Source: Microcella pacifica (GTDB lineage Bacteria > Actinomycetota > Actinomycetes > Actinomycetales > Microbacteriaceae). Taken from it: a stretch of DNA of 64,000 nt. A program made the position numbers and the translations under genes. The notes beneath the pieces were generated by a model, which was given only the letters and a program-made list of their open reading frames with translations, was not told the DNA's origin and searched no databases. Below, one piece after another: positions 25,440-34,070 of this stretch. Position 1 is the stretch's first letter. The number at the start of each line of letters is the position of its first letter. The stretch spans positions 1 through 64,000 of the forward strand of contig NZ_VIKT02000012.1 in NCBI RefSeq assembly GCF_009371975.2, in the 5' to 3' direction.

Positions 25440-26657
25440 GTGACGGGCACCTTCGGCGGTCACCCGCGTGGCAGCCGGGAGTACAGGCGGCTTCTCGCCG
25501 CGCTCTTCATCGCGGGCGTGGCGACCTTCACGCAGCTGTGGTCGGCACAGGGGGTGCTGCCGCAGATCGCGCGCGACCTCGAGGTCGGGCCCGCGACGGC
25601 CGCCCTCACGGTCTCGGGCACGACCGCGGGGCTGGCCGCCGCGGTGCTGCCATGGTCGTGGGTCGCCGATCGCATCGGTCGCCTCGCCGCGATGCGCATC
25701 GCGCTCGTCGGCGCGAGCGCTCTGGGGCTGCTCGCGCCGCTCGCGCCGAGCATCGAGCTGCTCGTCGGAGTGCGCATGGTCGAAGGTGTCGCCCTCGGCG
25801 GTCTCCCCGCTGTCGCGCTCACCTACCTGAGCGAGGAGGTCGACCGGCGGCATGCGGGGGTCGCCGCCGCGACCTACGTGGCGGGAACGAGCGTCGGCGG
25901 CCTCACGGGGCGGCTCGTGGCGGCGCCGGTCGCCGAGCTGAGCGACTGGCGCGGAGGGCTCGCCGTCGCGGCAGCCGTCGCCGCGGTCGCGGCGGTCGTG
26001 TTCCTTCTTCTCGCCCCGCGGGCTCGCGGCTTTCAGCCGGGCACGGTGCGGGGCGCGCGTCACATTGTCTCGGTCGTGCGCACGCTCTCACGAGATCGCG
26101 TCGTCGTGGCGCTGTGGCTGCAGGGCGCGCTCCTCATGGGAGCGCTCGTCACGATGTACAACTACCTGGGCTTCCACCTCGAGGAGGCGCCGTTCGGGCT
26201 GCCGCCCGCGGTCGCGTCGCTGCTCTTCACCGCCTACCTCGCCGGCACGCTCTCCTCGCGCATGGCGGGCGCCCTCGTAGACCGGGTCGGCCGACGAGGC
26301 GTGCTTCTCGCCTCCGGCGCCCTCGTGCTCGTGGGCGCAGTGCTCACCCTGGTGCCCGTGCTCGCGGTCGTCATCGTGGGTCTCGTCGCCCTCACCGCCG
26401 GGTTCTTCGCCGGCCACGCCGTGGCCTCCGGGTGGATCGGCGCGCGCGCGAGCGTAGGGCGAGCACAAGCGACGAGCATCTACACGCTCAGCTACTACGC
26501 CGGGTCGAGCGCCGCCGGCTGGCTCGGCGGCGTGCTGTTCGTCGTCGGCGACTGGCCCGCCGTGGTGGCGCTCGTCGTGGTGCTCGCGATCGCCGCGCTG
26601 CTCGTGGCCGGCGTCGCCGCGCGCGAGCACCCGGCCTCGTCCGATGCCGCTCAGTAG
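25440..26657 (+). CDS. Major facilitator superfamily transporter
   Basis: A 405-residue drug/metabolite antiporter-like MFS protein with 12 hydrophobic spans, starting at a GTG 6 nt after the yajQ stop. The loop 2-3 motif is present (WVADRIGRLAAMR), and a second copy occurs as ALVDRVGRRGVLLASGA in the other half. It resembles the YnfM/AraJ-type exporters. The substrate is unknown. The TAG stop (26655-26657) is also the first three bases of the TAGACT promoter box of the cardiolipin synthase gene. Confidence 0.85.
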   Translation: MTGTFGGHPRGSREYRRLLAALFIAGVATFTQLWSAQGVLPQIARDLEVGPATAALTVSGTTAGLAAAVLPWSWVADRIGRLAAMRIALVGASALGLLAPLAPSIELLVGVRMVEGVALGGLPAVALTYLSEEVDRRHAGVAAATYVAGTSVGGLTGRLVAAPVAELSDWRGGLAVAAAVAAVAAVVFLLLAPRARGFQPGTVRGARHIVSVVRTLSRDRVVVALWLQGALLMGALVTMYNYLGFHLEEAPFGLPPAVASLLFTAYLAGTLSSRMAGALVDRVGRRGVLLASGALVLVGAVLTLVPVLAVVIVGLVALTAGFFAGHAVASGWIGARASVGRAQATSIYTLSYYAGSSAAGWLGGVLFVVGDWPAVVALVVVLAIAALLVAGVAAREHPASSDAAQ

Positions 26658-26660
26658 ACT
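26655..26660 (+). promoter_or_regulatory. Leaderless-type -10 box of cls overlapping a stop codon
   Basis: TAGACT begins with the TAG stop of the MFS gene and ends 6 nt before the cls ATG at 26667. With that spacing the transcript should start at or next to the ATG. Confidence 0.6.
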
Positions 26661-26666
26661 GCGCCC

Positions 26667-28154
26667 ATGAGCGACCAGATCACGGTCAGCGGCGCCGGAG
26701 CGATCGCCGCCGCCGTGATCGCGGGGCTGCTGCTGCTGACGATCGTGACGGTCGCGCTCGTCTCACTCGTGGTCGTGCCGCGCAACCGTCGGCCGCAGAG
26801 CGCGCTCGCCTGGCTGCTGCTCATCTACATCCTGCCCATCGTCGGGTTCCTGCTGTTCCTGTCGCTCGGCTCGCGCCGCCTGCCGAGACGCCGGCGCGAG
26901 AAGCAGGTGGAGATCAACCAGTACATCCTCGACACGACGGCCGGCATGGATCAGGTCTCGACGAACGAGCCCTGGCCGCCGTGGCTCATGCCGATCGCGC
27001 AGCTCAACCGCAATCTGGGGTCCATGCCGCTCGTGGGCGGCAACTCGGCAGAGCTCATCGCCGACTATGCGGAGTCGCTGCGAGCGATGTCGGCGACGAT
27101 CGATGCAGCGACCCGCTCGGTGCACGTCGAGTTCTACATCATGTCGGTCGACGAGGAGACCGCCCCGTTCTTCGACGCCCTCGCGCGCGCGGTCGCGCGC
27201 GGCGTGACGGTGCGCGTGCTGTTCGACCACGTCGCGTCTGTGCGGGTGCGCGGCTACCGACGCATGCTGCGGCGGCTCGACGCGATCGGCGCCCAGTGGC
27301 ATCGGATGCTGCCGGTGCGCCCCTGGCTGGGCCAGTATCAGCGGCCGGATCTGCGCAACCACCGCAAGTTCCTGATCGTCGACGGCCGCGTCGCCTTCAC
27401 CGGGTCGCAGAACCTGATCGAGCGCACCTACCACCGCGGCCCCCACTGGTCGGGGCGTCTGGAGTGGAAGGAGCTCATGGTGCGCTTCGAGGGGCCGATC
27501 GTCGCCGGTGTCGACGCGCTGTTCGCGACAGACTGGTACAGCGAGACCGATGAGCTACTGCTGCGCGAGACCCCCGCCGTCGTGGAGGCGGACCCGACGC
27601 GCATTCTGGACGCTCAAGTGGTGCCGAGCGGGCCGGCATTCGAGGGCGAGAACAACCTGCGGCTCTTCAACTCGCTGCTCTACGCGGCGCAGGAGCAGAT
27701 TCAGATCTGCTCGCCGTACTTCGTGCCGGACGAGTCGATGCTCTACGCGATCACGACAGCGGCGCAGAGCGGGCTGGACGTGCAGCTCTTCGTGTCGGAG
27801 ATCGGCGATCAGCCACTCGTCTTCCACGCACAGCGCTCCTACTACGAGGAGCTGCTGCGCGCGGGTGTGCGCATCTGGCTGTACCGAGCGCCGACGGTGC
27901 TGCACGCCAAGCACTTCACGATCGACGACCAGGTGGCCGTGATCGGCTCGAGCAACATGGACATGCGCTCGTTCAGCCTCAACTTGGAGGTGTCGGTCAT
28001 GGTGCGCGGAGCGAGCATCATCAGCGACTTGCGCGCGATCGAGCAGTCCTATCGCGACAACTCGCGTGAACTCACTCTCGACGACTGGATGCGCCGCCCG
28101 CGCCACATGCGCATCTTCGACGACCTCGCGCGCGTGACGGCGACTGTGCAGTAG
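26667..28154 (+). CDS. cls: Cardiolipin synthase
   Basis: A phospholipase D superfamily enzyme of 495 residues that condenses phosphatidylglycerol into cardiolipin at the membrane. There are two N-terminal TM helices (about 8-35 and 42-65, the PLDc_N domain), then two HKD motifs, NHRKFLIVDGRVAFTGSQN (about 230) and LHAKHFTIDDQVAVIGSSNM (about 412). The length is normal. It is probably transcribed from the box overlapping the preceding stop codon. Confidence 0.93.
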   Translation: MSDQITVSGAGAIAAAVIAGLLLLTIVTVALVSLVVVPRNRRPQSALAWLLLIYILPIVGFLLFLSLGSRRLPRRRREKQVEINQYILDTTAGMDQVSTNEPWPPWLMPIAQLNRNLGSMPLVGGNSAELIADYAESLRAMSATIDAATRSVHVEFYIMSVDEETAPFFDALARAVARGVTVRVLFDHVASVRVRGYRRMLRRLDAIGAQWHRMLPVRPWLGQYQRPDLRNHRKFLIVDGRVAFTGSQNLIERTYHRGPHWSGRLEWKELMVRFEGPIVAGVDALFATDWYSETDELLLRETPAVVEADPTRILDAQVVPSGPAFEGENNLRLFNSLLYAAQEQIQICSPYFVPDESMLYAITTAAQSGLDVQLFVSEIGDQPLVFHAQRSYYEELLRAGVRIWLYRAPTVLHAKHFTIDDQVAVIGSSNMDMRSFSLNLEVSVMVRGASIISDLRAIEQSYRDNSRELTLDDWMRRPRHMRIFDDLARVTATVQ

Positions 28155-28186
28155 CCCCGGCGCGGCCGCGAGCGTAGGGTGCCCCC

Positions 28187-28597
28187 ATGACGCAGAAGAC
28201 GCGACCGACCGACGTTCCGGTCGAGGAGTTCTTCGCGACCCTGGACGCTCGACGCAGCGCGGAGGGCGCTGAGCTCGTGGAGGTGTACCGCGCCGCCACG
28301 GGCGCGGAGCCCGTCATGTGGGGCCCGTCGATCGTGGGATTCGGTCAGTACACCTATCGCTATGCGAGCGGGCACGATGGAGTCTGGCTGCGCACAGGCT
28401 TCTCACCGCGCAAGGCCAAGCTCTCCCTGTACGGGCTCACCGAGCACCCCGACTCGCCCCTGCTGCTCGATCGCCTCGGGCCGCACACCGCCTCTGTCGC
28501 GTGCGTCTACGTCACCCGACTGTCGGCCATCGACCTCGACGTGCTGCGCGAGCTCGTCGCCCTCGGCTGGACGACGACCGCGGACTCCGCCGTCTGA
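28187..28597 (+). CDS. DUF1801 domain-containing protein
   Basis: A 136-residue cytoplasmic protein with the DUF1801 core: VYRAATGAEPVMWGPSIVGF, YTYRYASGHDGVWLRTGFSP, KAKLSLYG and CVYVTRLSAIDLDVLRELV. The family has a YdhG-like fold and no settled function. TAGGGT lies 6 nt before the ATG (28175-28180), again the leaderless spacing. An inverted repeat follows the stop. Confidence 0.88.
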   Translation: MTQKTRPTDVPVEEFFATLDARRSAEGAELVEVYRAATGAEPVMWGPSIVGFGQYTYRYASGHDGVWLRTGFSPRKAKLSLYGLTEHPDSPLLLDRLGPHTASVACVYVTRLSAIDLDVLRELVALGWTTTADSAV

Positions 28598-28617
28598 CCA
28601 CACTGCACCTCTCTCCG

Positions 28618-28685
28618 CCTTCCACAACTTCGGAGCGGCGCCGGCACGGTCACCCGAGTTCCTTCCATTCCGAAGTTGTGGAAGG
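28618..28685. repeat. 68-bp inverted-repeat element with 17-bp perfect arms
   Basis: CCTTCCACAACTTCGGA (28618-28634) and TCCGAAGTTGTGGAAGG (28669-28685) are exact reverse complements with a 34-bp spacer. It lies between the DUF1801 gene and the AbiEi-like remnant, both on the plus strand. The arm is similar to the CCACAATTCAGGAG arm at 15288. Confidence 0.8.
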
Positions 28686-28802
28686 GGCGGAGGCCTGGGT
28701 TCGTTCCGTCGCGCGTCCTCCCCACGTGCGTCTGCACGTGGCGCATCCCCTACGGCGTTCTCGCGGCACCAGTGGCACACAACCGGCACCAGACTCCTCG
28801 TC

Positions 28803-29273
28803 GTGCGCGAATTCTTCACCTTCGAGGACTGCATCGCCCATCACGGCGGGATCATGTCTCGCGCTGAGCTTCTGCGCGTCGGCTGGACCTCTCACGATGT
28901 GCGCATCGGCGTGCAGTACGGCTGGCTGCATCGGCTCTGTCGAGGCTGGTACGGATCGGTCGATCTGCCTGCAGCCGTTCGCGCCTCCTGGGCGCACGGC
29001 GGGCCACTCGCCTGCGTGAGCGCGCTCGAATACTTGGGCGCGATCAGTTCTGCCGGCATTGAGGCTCCACCGCACGTCTGCCGTCCTTCGCGAGGGCATC
29101 GCCTGCGGTATTCAGGACCAGCGGTCGTGCACTGGTCCGACGCTGATGCAAACTCGGGAGATCGCTGGTGCGTCTCCCTCGAGGCTGCACTTCGTCAGGC
29201 CGCTCTGTGCGCACCCGAACGGATGCCCGAGAGCACGAGGCCCGGAGGTGAACCAACGCAGTGGTCGTTCTGA
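28803..29273 (+). pseudogene. Truncated AbiEi-like/DUF559-type protein
   Basis: The reading frame from the GTG at 28803 gives 156 residues beginning VREFFTFEDCIAHHGGIMSR. The winged-helix N-terminus and the middle part (LLRVGWTSHDVRIGVQYGWL; SALEYLGAI; RWCVSLEAALRQAALC) resemble actinobacterial proteins annotated as type IV toxin-antitoxin AbiEi-family antitoxins. These usually reach about 280-300 residues and end in an endonuclease-like domain. Here homology stops after ERMPES and a short unrelated tail leads to a stop, so the C-terminal half has been lost. The family call rests on recognition of the N-terminal pattern and is moderate. Confidence 0.5.
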
Positions 29274-29324
29274 GAGGACACCGCATCGCCGCGGCGCCAC
29301 ATCTCGGGCGCGCGACCGGCATGC

Positions 29325-30674
29325 TCAGTCGCGGGAGATGCGGATCATCTCGTCGCGCGGCACGACCTTGATGCGCTCGCGGCCCTGGTTCTCGCCGAGC
29401 GCCACCTCGTGGGCATCGAGACGGTGCCAGCCGTCGAGATTCGTGTACAGCACCCCTCGACGATCGAGCAGGTCGGTCACCGCCTGCTCGGCGGGCTCCG
29501 CGGGAGACCACCACGAGCTCTGATCCTTCACGAGGTGCTGGATCGTCTCCATCGCGTCGCTCTTCGTGTGGCCGATGAGCCCGACCGGGCCGCGCTTGAT
29601 CCAGCCCGTCGCGTACACGCCCGGCACCTGGTTGTTGTCGTCGCCGAGCACCTGGCCCTCGTGGTTCGGGATCACGCCGTGGCGCTCGTCGAACGGGATG
29701 CCGTCGAGCGGCGAGCCGAAGTAGCCCACCGCGCGATACAGCGCACTCACCTCGACCTCGCGGAACTCGCCCGTACCGCGCACGCCGCCCTGGCCGTCCG
29801 GCTCGGTGCGCTCGTACCGGAAGCCGCTCACCGCGCCATCCGTGGTGAGCACCTCCACAGGTCGCGCGTAGAAGTGCAGGTGAAGGCGCCGAGACGCACT
29901 GCCCGTCTCGCGTGCGCGCCACTGAGTGAAGATGCGGTCGATGACCGTCAGCTGCTTGTTCGACGTGATCGCGTCACGCGAGGCAGGGTCGTAGTCGAAA
30001 TCCTCCTCGTGCACGATCATGTCCACGTCGCGCAGCTCACCGAGCTCTCGTAGCTCCAGGGGCGTGAACTTCACCTGCATCGGGCCGCGGCGGCCGAACA
30101 CGTGCACATCCGTCACGGGCGAGGCCTGCAGGCCCGCGTACACGTTGTCGGGCACCTCCGTCGGCAGCAGATCCTCCGAGTGCTTCGCGAGCATGCGCGC
30201 CACGTCGAGCGCCACGTTGCCGTTGCCGATGACCGCCACCGACTGCGCCTCGAGCGGCCACTCGCGCGGAACATCAGGATGCCCGTCGTACCAGCTGACG
30301 AAGTCAGCGGCACCGTAGCTGCCGTGCGCATCGATGCCGGGCATCTCGAGCGGAGCATCCCGCACCGCACCCGTCGAGAAGATGACCGCGTTGTAGTGCC
30401 TCTTGAGGTCGTCCAGCGTGATGTCGGTGCCGTACCGCACGTTGCCGAAGACGCGGATGTCACCCGAATCCAGCACCTCGCGCAGCGCGTTGACGATGCC
30501 CTTGATGCGCGGGTGATCCGGGGCCACCCCGTAGCGCACGAGCCCGTACGGTGCGGGCAGCTGCTCGAACAGGTCGATCGAGACCTCGAACGCCCGCTCG
30601 TGCTTGAGGAGGATGTCGGCGGCGTAGATGCCGGCGGGGCCGGCGCCCACGATGGCGAGCCTGAGCTTGGTCAT
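29325..30674 (-). CDS. fprA: Ferredoxin-NADP(+) reductase (FprA type)
   Basis: This 449-residue adrenodoxin-reductase-like flavoprotein transfers electrons between NADPH and ferredoxin. The start is MTKLRLAIVGAGPAGIYAAD at 30674; the longer frame upstream has no family similarity. The FAD motif GAGPAG is at residues 9-14 and the NADP motif is IGNGNVALDVARML. GVYATGWIKRGPVGLIGHTK is the conserved C-terminal FAD contact. The length is close to mycobacterial FprA (about 456). It lies downstream of the polyprenyl diphosphate synthase gene. Confidence 0.93.
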   Translation of the reverse strand: MTKLRLAIVGAGPAGIYAADILLKHERAFEVSIDLFEQLPAPYGLVRYGVAPDHPRIKGIVNALREVLDSGDIRVFGNVRYGTDITLDDLKRHYNAVIFSTGAVRDAPLEMPGIDAHGSYGAADFVSWYDGHPDVPREWPLEAQSVAVIGNGNVALDVARMLAKHSEDLLPTEVPDNVYAGLQASPVTDVHVFGRRGPMQVKFTPLELRELGELRDVDMIVHEEDFDYDPASRDAITSNKQLTVIDRIFTQWRARETGSASRRLHLHFYARPVEVLTTDGAVSGFRYERTEPDGQGGVRGTGEFREVEVSALYRAVGYFGSPLDGIPFDERHGVIPNHEGQVLGDDNNQVPGVYATGWIKRGPVGLIGHTKSDAMETIQHLVKDQSSWWSPAEPAEQAVTDLLDRRGVLYTNLDGWHRLDAHEVALGENQGRERIKVVPRDEMIRISRD

Positions 30675-30729
30675 GAGAAGTAGAGCACTTTCTGGATCGG
30701 CGGAGGCGGCGGAGCCACGGGGATCGAGA

Positions 30730-31794
30730 CTACTTGCTGCGGTCGACGACGGCTTCCGCGAACTTGGTGAGGGCCTTCGTGACCGGGCTCGGCGGCAAGG
30801 GCGCGAGGGCGGCGACGGCGTCATCCGCCCAGCGGCGTGCCTCGTCGAGCGTCTCCCCCGTCACCGGGTGCGCGCGCAACTCGGCGATCGCCGCGGCGAG
30901 CTCCTCCTCGGTGCCACCAGCCACGACGTGACGCTCGATGCGGTCCAGCAGGTCGGCAGCCCCCGGGTCGCTCTGCGCAGCGCGGCGCAAGTAGAGCAGA
31001 GGCAGGGTCGCGACGCCGCTGCGCAGATCGGTGCCCTGCGCCTTGCCCGTCTCCGACTCCGGCTCGGCCAGGTCGATGACGTCGTCGATGAGCTGGAAGG
31101 CGACACCGATCTTCTCGCCGAAGACCACGACCGGCTCGGCGTACTCCTGCGGCGCGCCCGAGAAGATGACGCCCATCTGCGCGGCCGCCGAGATGAGCGA
31201 CCCCGTCTTGTCGGCGAGCACCTGAAGGTAGTGGTCGATCGGGTCGTCGTCGAGACGCGGGCCCACCGTCTCGTGCAACTGGCCCAGGCACAGGCGCTCG
31301 AACGTGTCGGCCTGCAGCTTGATCGCGCCCTCACCGAGACTCGCGACGAGCTTGCTCGCGCGCGCGAACAGCAGGTCGCCCGTCAGGATCGCCACCGAGT
31401 TGCCCCACACGCTCTGCGCGCTCGGAACCCCGCGGCGCATCTCCGCCTCATCCATGACGTCGTCGTGGTAGAGCGAGGCCAGGTGGGTGATCTCGATCGC
31501 CTGCGCCGCCGTGATGACCGCAGCGTTGTTGCCCTCGCCCAACTGGGCGGTCAGAAGCGTCAGCACGGGGCGGATGCGCTTGCCCCCCGCCTCGAGAAGG
31601 TAGCGGGACGCGACATCCGCCATGTCATCGGCGAAGCTCACCTCGCGCAGCAGGCCCGCCTCGACCTCCGCGAGACCCTCCTCGATCGCGTCGGCGAAAC
31701 GCCGCTCCTCGCTCGAGGCGAAGAGCTTCTCGCCGAGGCCGAGCGACGCGCTGAGCGTCTTGCTGCGGCGGGCGAGGGGAGTGCCGTGGGTCAC
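30730..31794 (-). CDS. All-trans polyprenyl diphosphate synthase (menaquinone side chain)
   Basis: A 354-residue class I prenyltransferase that elongates isopentenyl diphosphate units. The first aspartate-rich motif is LYHDDVMDEAEMRRG, the second QLIDDVIDLAEPE, and the basic GGKRIRPVL motif precedes them. The start is GTG at 31794; the upstream reading frame overlaps menG and is not used. Location 31 nt after menG argues that it makes the octa- to decaprenyl tail of menaquinone. The chain length cannot be read from the sequence with confidence. Confidence 0.9.
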   Translation of the reverse strand: MTHGTPLARRSKTLSASLGLGEKLFASSEERRFADAIEEGLAEVEAGLLREVSFADDMADVASRYLLEAGGKRIRPVLTLLTAQLGEGNNAAVITAAQAIEITHLASLYHDDVMDEAEMRRGVPSAQSVWGNSVAILTGDLLFARASKLVASLGEGAIKLQADTFERLCLGQLHETVGPRLDDDPIDHYLQVLADKTGSLISAAAQMGVIFSGAPQEYAEPVVVFGEKIGVAFQLIDDVIDLAEPESETGKAQGTDLRSGVATLPLLYLRRAAQSDPGAADLLDRIERHVVAGGTEEELAAAIAELRAHPVTGETLDEARRWADDAVAALAPLPPSPVTKALTKFAEAVVDRSK

Positions 31795-31825
31795 CGGATC
31801 TGCCGATCTGTCGAGAGGAAGGAGG

Positions 31826-32620
31826 CTACAGCGCCGTGAAGGACGACGACACGGCCGCATCGGTCGAGGTGCTCGACTCGGTCGAGCGTGCTCGGCGCTG
31901 AGCGACGGACGCGCGGATCGCCGCATTCGCCGGCTTGCGGCCACGATGCAGGGCGACGACGCCCGTCGTGAGGTTACGGTACGCGACTCGCGTGAATCCC
32001 GCACCGCGCAACCACTGGCTCAGCCGGGTCTGGTCGGGCCAGTCCTTGATCGAGTCGAAGAGGTAGCGATAGGCCTCGGGGTTCGAACTCGCCGCACCCG
32101 CGACGAGAGGCATGACGTAGCGCAGGTAGGCGAAGTAGCCCGCGCGCACGACCCCGACGGGAGGCCGCGAGAACTCGCAGATCACGAGACGCCCGCCCGG
32201 CTTGAGCACGCGGTACATCTCGGCGAGCGCCACCTGGGGGCGCTGCACGTTGCGCAGGCCGAAGCTGATCGTCACCGCATCGAACTCGTCGTCGCCGAAC
32301 GGCAGCTTCTCGGCATCGCCCTGCACGAACTCGAGGCCCGGGTGCCGGCGGCGGCCCTCCTCGACCATGCCCTGCGAGAAGTCGAGGGCGATGACCTTCG
32401 CGCCCGACTTCGAGAGCGCCGCAGCGCTCGTGCCCGTGCCCGCCGCGATGTCGAGGATGCGCTCCCCGGGCTGCGGGTCGACCGCCCGACCCGTCGCCGC
32501 GCGCCACAGGCCCGCGTTGCCGACCGAGAGCACGGCGTTCGTGCGGTCATAGCCGCGCGCCACGCCATCGAACATCGCCGCGACCTCGCGCGGCGTCTTC
32601 GTCAGGTCTGCCCTCGTCAC
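31826..32620 (-). CDS. menG: Demethylmenaquinone methyltransferase
   Basis: MenG (UbiE family) methylates demethylmenaquinone with SAM, the last step to menaquinone. The 264-residue protein has motif I ILDIAAGTGTSAAALSKSG, the signature VAAMFDGVARGYDRTNAVLS and the later FGLRNVQRPQVALAEMYRVL with LVICEFSRPP. The GTG start has TAGACT 6 nt upstream (32632-32627). It diverges from menF, whose own box is 78 nt away. Confidence 0.95.
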   Translation of the reverse strand: MTRADLTKTPREVAAMFDGVARGYDRTNAVLSVGNAGLWRAATGRAVDPQPGERILDIAAGTGTSAAALSKSGAKVIALDFSQGMVEEGRRRHPGLEFVQGDAEKLPFGDDEFDAVTISFGLRNVQRPQVALAEMYRVLKPGGRLVICEFSRPPVGVVRAGYFAYLRYVMPLVAGAASSNPEAYRYLFDSIKDWPDQTRLSQWLRGAGFTRVAYRNLTTGVVALHRGRKPANAAIRASVAQRRARSTESSTSTDAAVSSSFTAL

Positions 32621-32722
32621 ACACCGAGTCTAGTGAGCGCTCACCCGGGGTTGACCGTGAGGCGCCTGGGCAGGCGTCGAGTGCGCGACAGCGGCGCAGG
32701 ACGCGCAGAGTACGCTCGATCC

Positions 32723-33988
32723 GTGCCCTCCCCCGCTGCGCCCGCGGCGCATCCTGCCGCCGACGTGCTGCGAGTCGTCACCGAGACCGTGCCCGACCCC
32801 GGGCCGCTCCTGCCCTACGCAGAACCGGGCACTCCCCTTGTCGCCCTGCGCCGCGGCGACGGCATCGTGGGCGTGGGAGAGACGCTGCGACTCGAATACC
32901 GGGGCCCCGACAGGATCGCCGAGGCCGCCGCTCAGTGGCGTTCGGTGAGCGATCTCGCTCACGTCGACGACCCGGTGCGCCGCCCCGGCAGCGGGCTCGT
33001 CGCGTTCGGCACCTTCGCCTTCGCCGACGACTCCGGTGCCACAAGCACACTCATCGTGCCCGAGCTCATCATCGGCCGCCACGAGGGGGTCTCCTGGGTC
33101 ACGCGCCTGAGCGTCGAGCAGGGTGGCCTCGAGCCCGTCTCCACACCGCTGCCGCGCCCGATCGGCGAGCGCCCGCGCGCCACACTCGCCGCCTCGAGCC
33201 TCAGCCGCGACGCCTTCATGGGCGTCGTCTCCGAGGCCCTCACCCGCATCCGCGGCGGAGAGCTCGAGAAGGTCGTCATCGCCCGGGATGCGACCGCCCG
33301 CATTCCTGCCGACAGTGACCGTCGCGCGCTCGTCGACGAGCTCGCCCAGGCCTACCCGGACTGCCTCACCTTCGCGGTCGACGGCCTCGTCGGCGCGAGC
33401 CCGGAGACGCTCGTCAACGTGCACGCGCGCGAGGCGAGCGCGCGCGTTCTCGCCGGCAGCACCGCGCGGGGAGCCAACGCCGCTGACGACGCCGCGGCCG
33501 CCGCGACGCTCGCCACGAGCACGAAAGACCTCGACGAGCACGCCTTCGCCGTGCAGAGCGTGCTGCAGTCGCTGCGCCCGCACGCCCGCGCCGTCACCGC
33601 GAGCGAACTGCCCTTCACCCTCAAGCTGCCCAACCTCTGGCACCTCGCCACCGACGTCGCCATCGAGCTCGGCGAGCAGTCCAGTGCGCTCGACCTCGTC
33701 GCCGCGCTGCACCCCACGGCCGCCGTCGCGGGATCGCCGACCGCGGACGCCCTCGCCCTCATCGCCGCGCTCGAGCCCTTCGATCGCGGCCGCTACGCGG
33801 CGCCCGTCGGCTGGATCGACCAGGACGGCGACGGCGAGTGGGTCATCGCGCTGCGCTGCGCCACCGTCGACGCCGACGGGCTGCTCACGGCGCATGCCGG
33901 GGCTGGCATCGTCGCCGACTCCGACCCCGAGGCCGAGCTCGCCGAGACCCGCATGAAGTTCCGGCCGATTGCGGACGCCCTCCGATAG
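32723..33988 (+). CDS. menF: Isochorismate synthase
   Basis: MenF converts chorismate to isochorismate, the entry step of menaquinone synthesis. The 421-residue product has the chorismate-binding fold: the Lys/Glu region RGGELEKVVIARDA, FVDGLVGASPETLV-type (visible as AVDGLVGASPETLVNVHARE), LAGSTARG, HPTAAVAGSPT and AGIVADSDPEAELAET with the metal-binding Glu. The start is GTG at 32723, 6 nt after TACGCT (32711-32716), indicating a leaderless message. The TAG stop lies in the loop of a strong hairpin. Confidence 0.93.
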   Translation: MPSPAAPAAHPAADVLRVVTETVPDPGPLLPYAEPGTPLVALRRGDGIVGVGETLRLEYRGPDRIAEAAAQWRSVSDLAHVDDPVRRPGSGLVAFGTFAFADDSGATSTLIVPELIIGRHEGVSWVTRLSVEQGGLEPVSTPLPRPIGERPRATLAASSLSRDAFMGVVSEALTRIRGGELEKVVIARDATARIPADSDRRALVDELAQAYPDCLTFAVDGLVGASPETLVNVHAREASARVLAGSTARGANAADDAAAAATLATSTKDLDEHAFAVQSVLQSLRPHARAVTASELPFTLKLPNLWHLATDVAIELGEQSSALDLVAALHPTAAVAGSPTADALALIAALEPFDRGRYAAPVGWIDQDGDGEWVIALRCATVDADGLLTAHAGAGIVADSDPEAELAETRMKFRPIADALR

Positions 33989-33997
33989 AGGGCGTCC
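33973..33997. terminator. Hairpin enclosing the menF stop codon
   Basis: GGACGCCCTC (33973-33982) and GAGGGCGTCC (33988-33997) form a perfect 10-bp stem with loop CGATA; the TAG stop spans loop and stem. A second hairpin, GTCGGCCG/CGGCCGAC, follows at 34019-34040. Together they separate the convergent menF and ppk2 genes. There is no U tract, so termination efficiency is uncertain. Confidence 0.5.
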
Positions 33998-34070
33998 AAA
34001 AGGACACAGGCAGTTCGTGTCGGCCGGCGTGGCGGCCGACAGTCTGCGGTAGCGGCAGCCGCAGCGCTGG

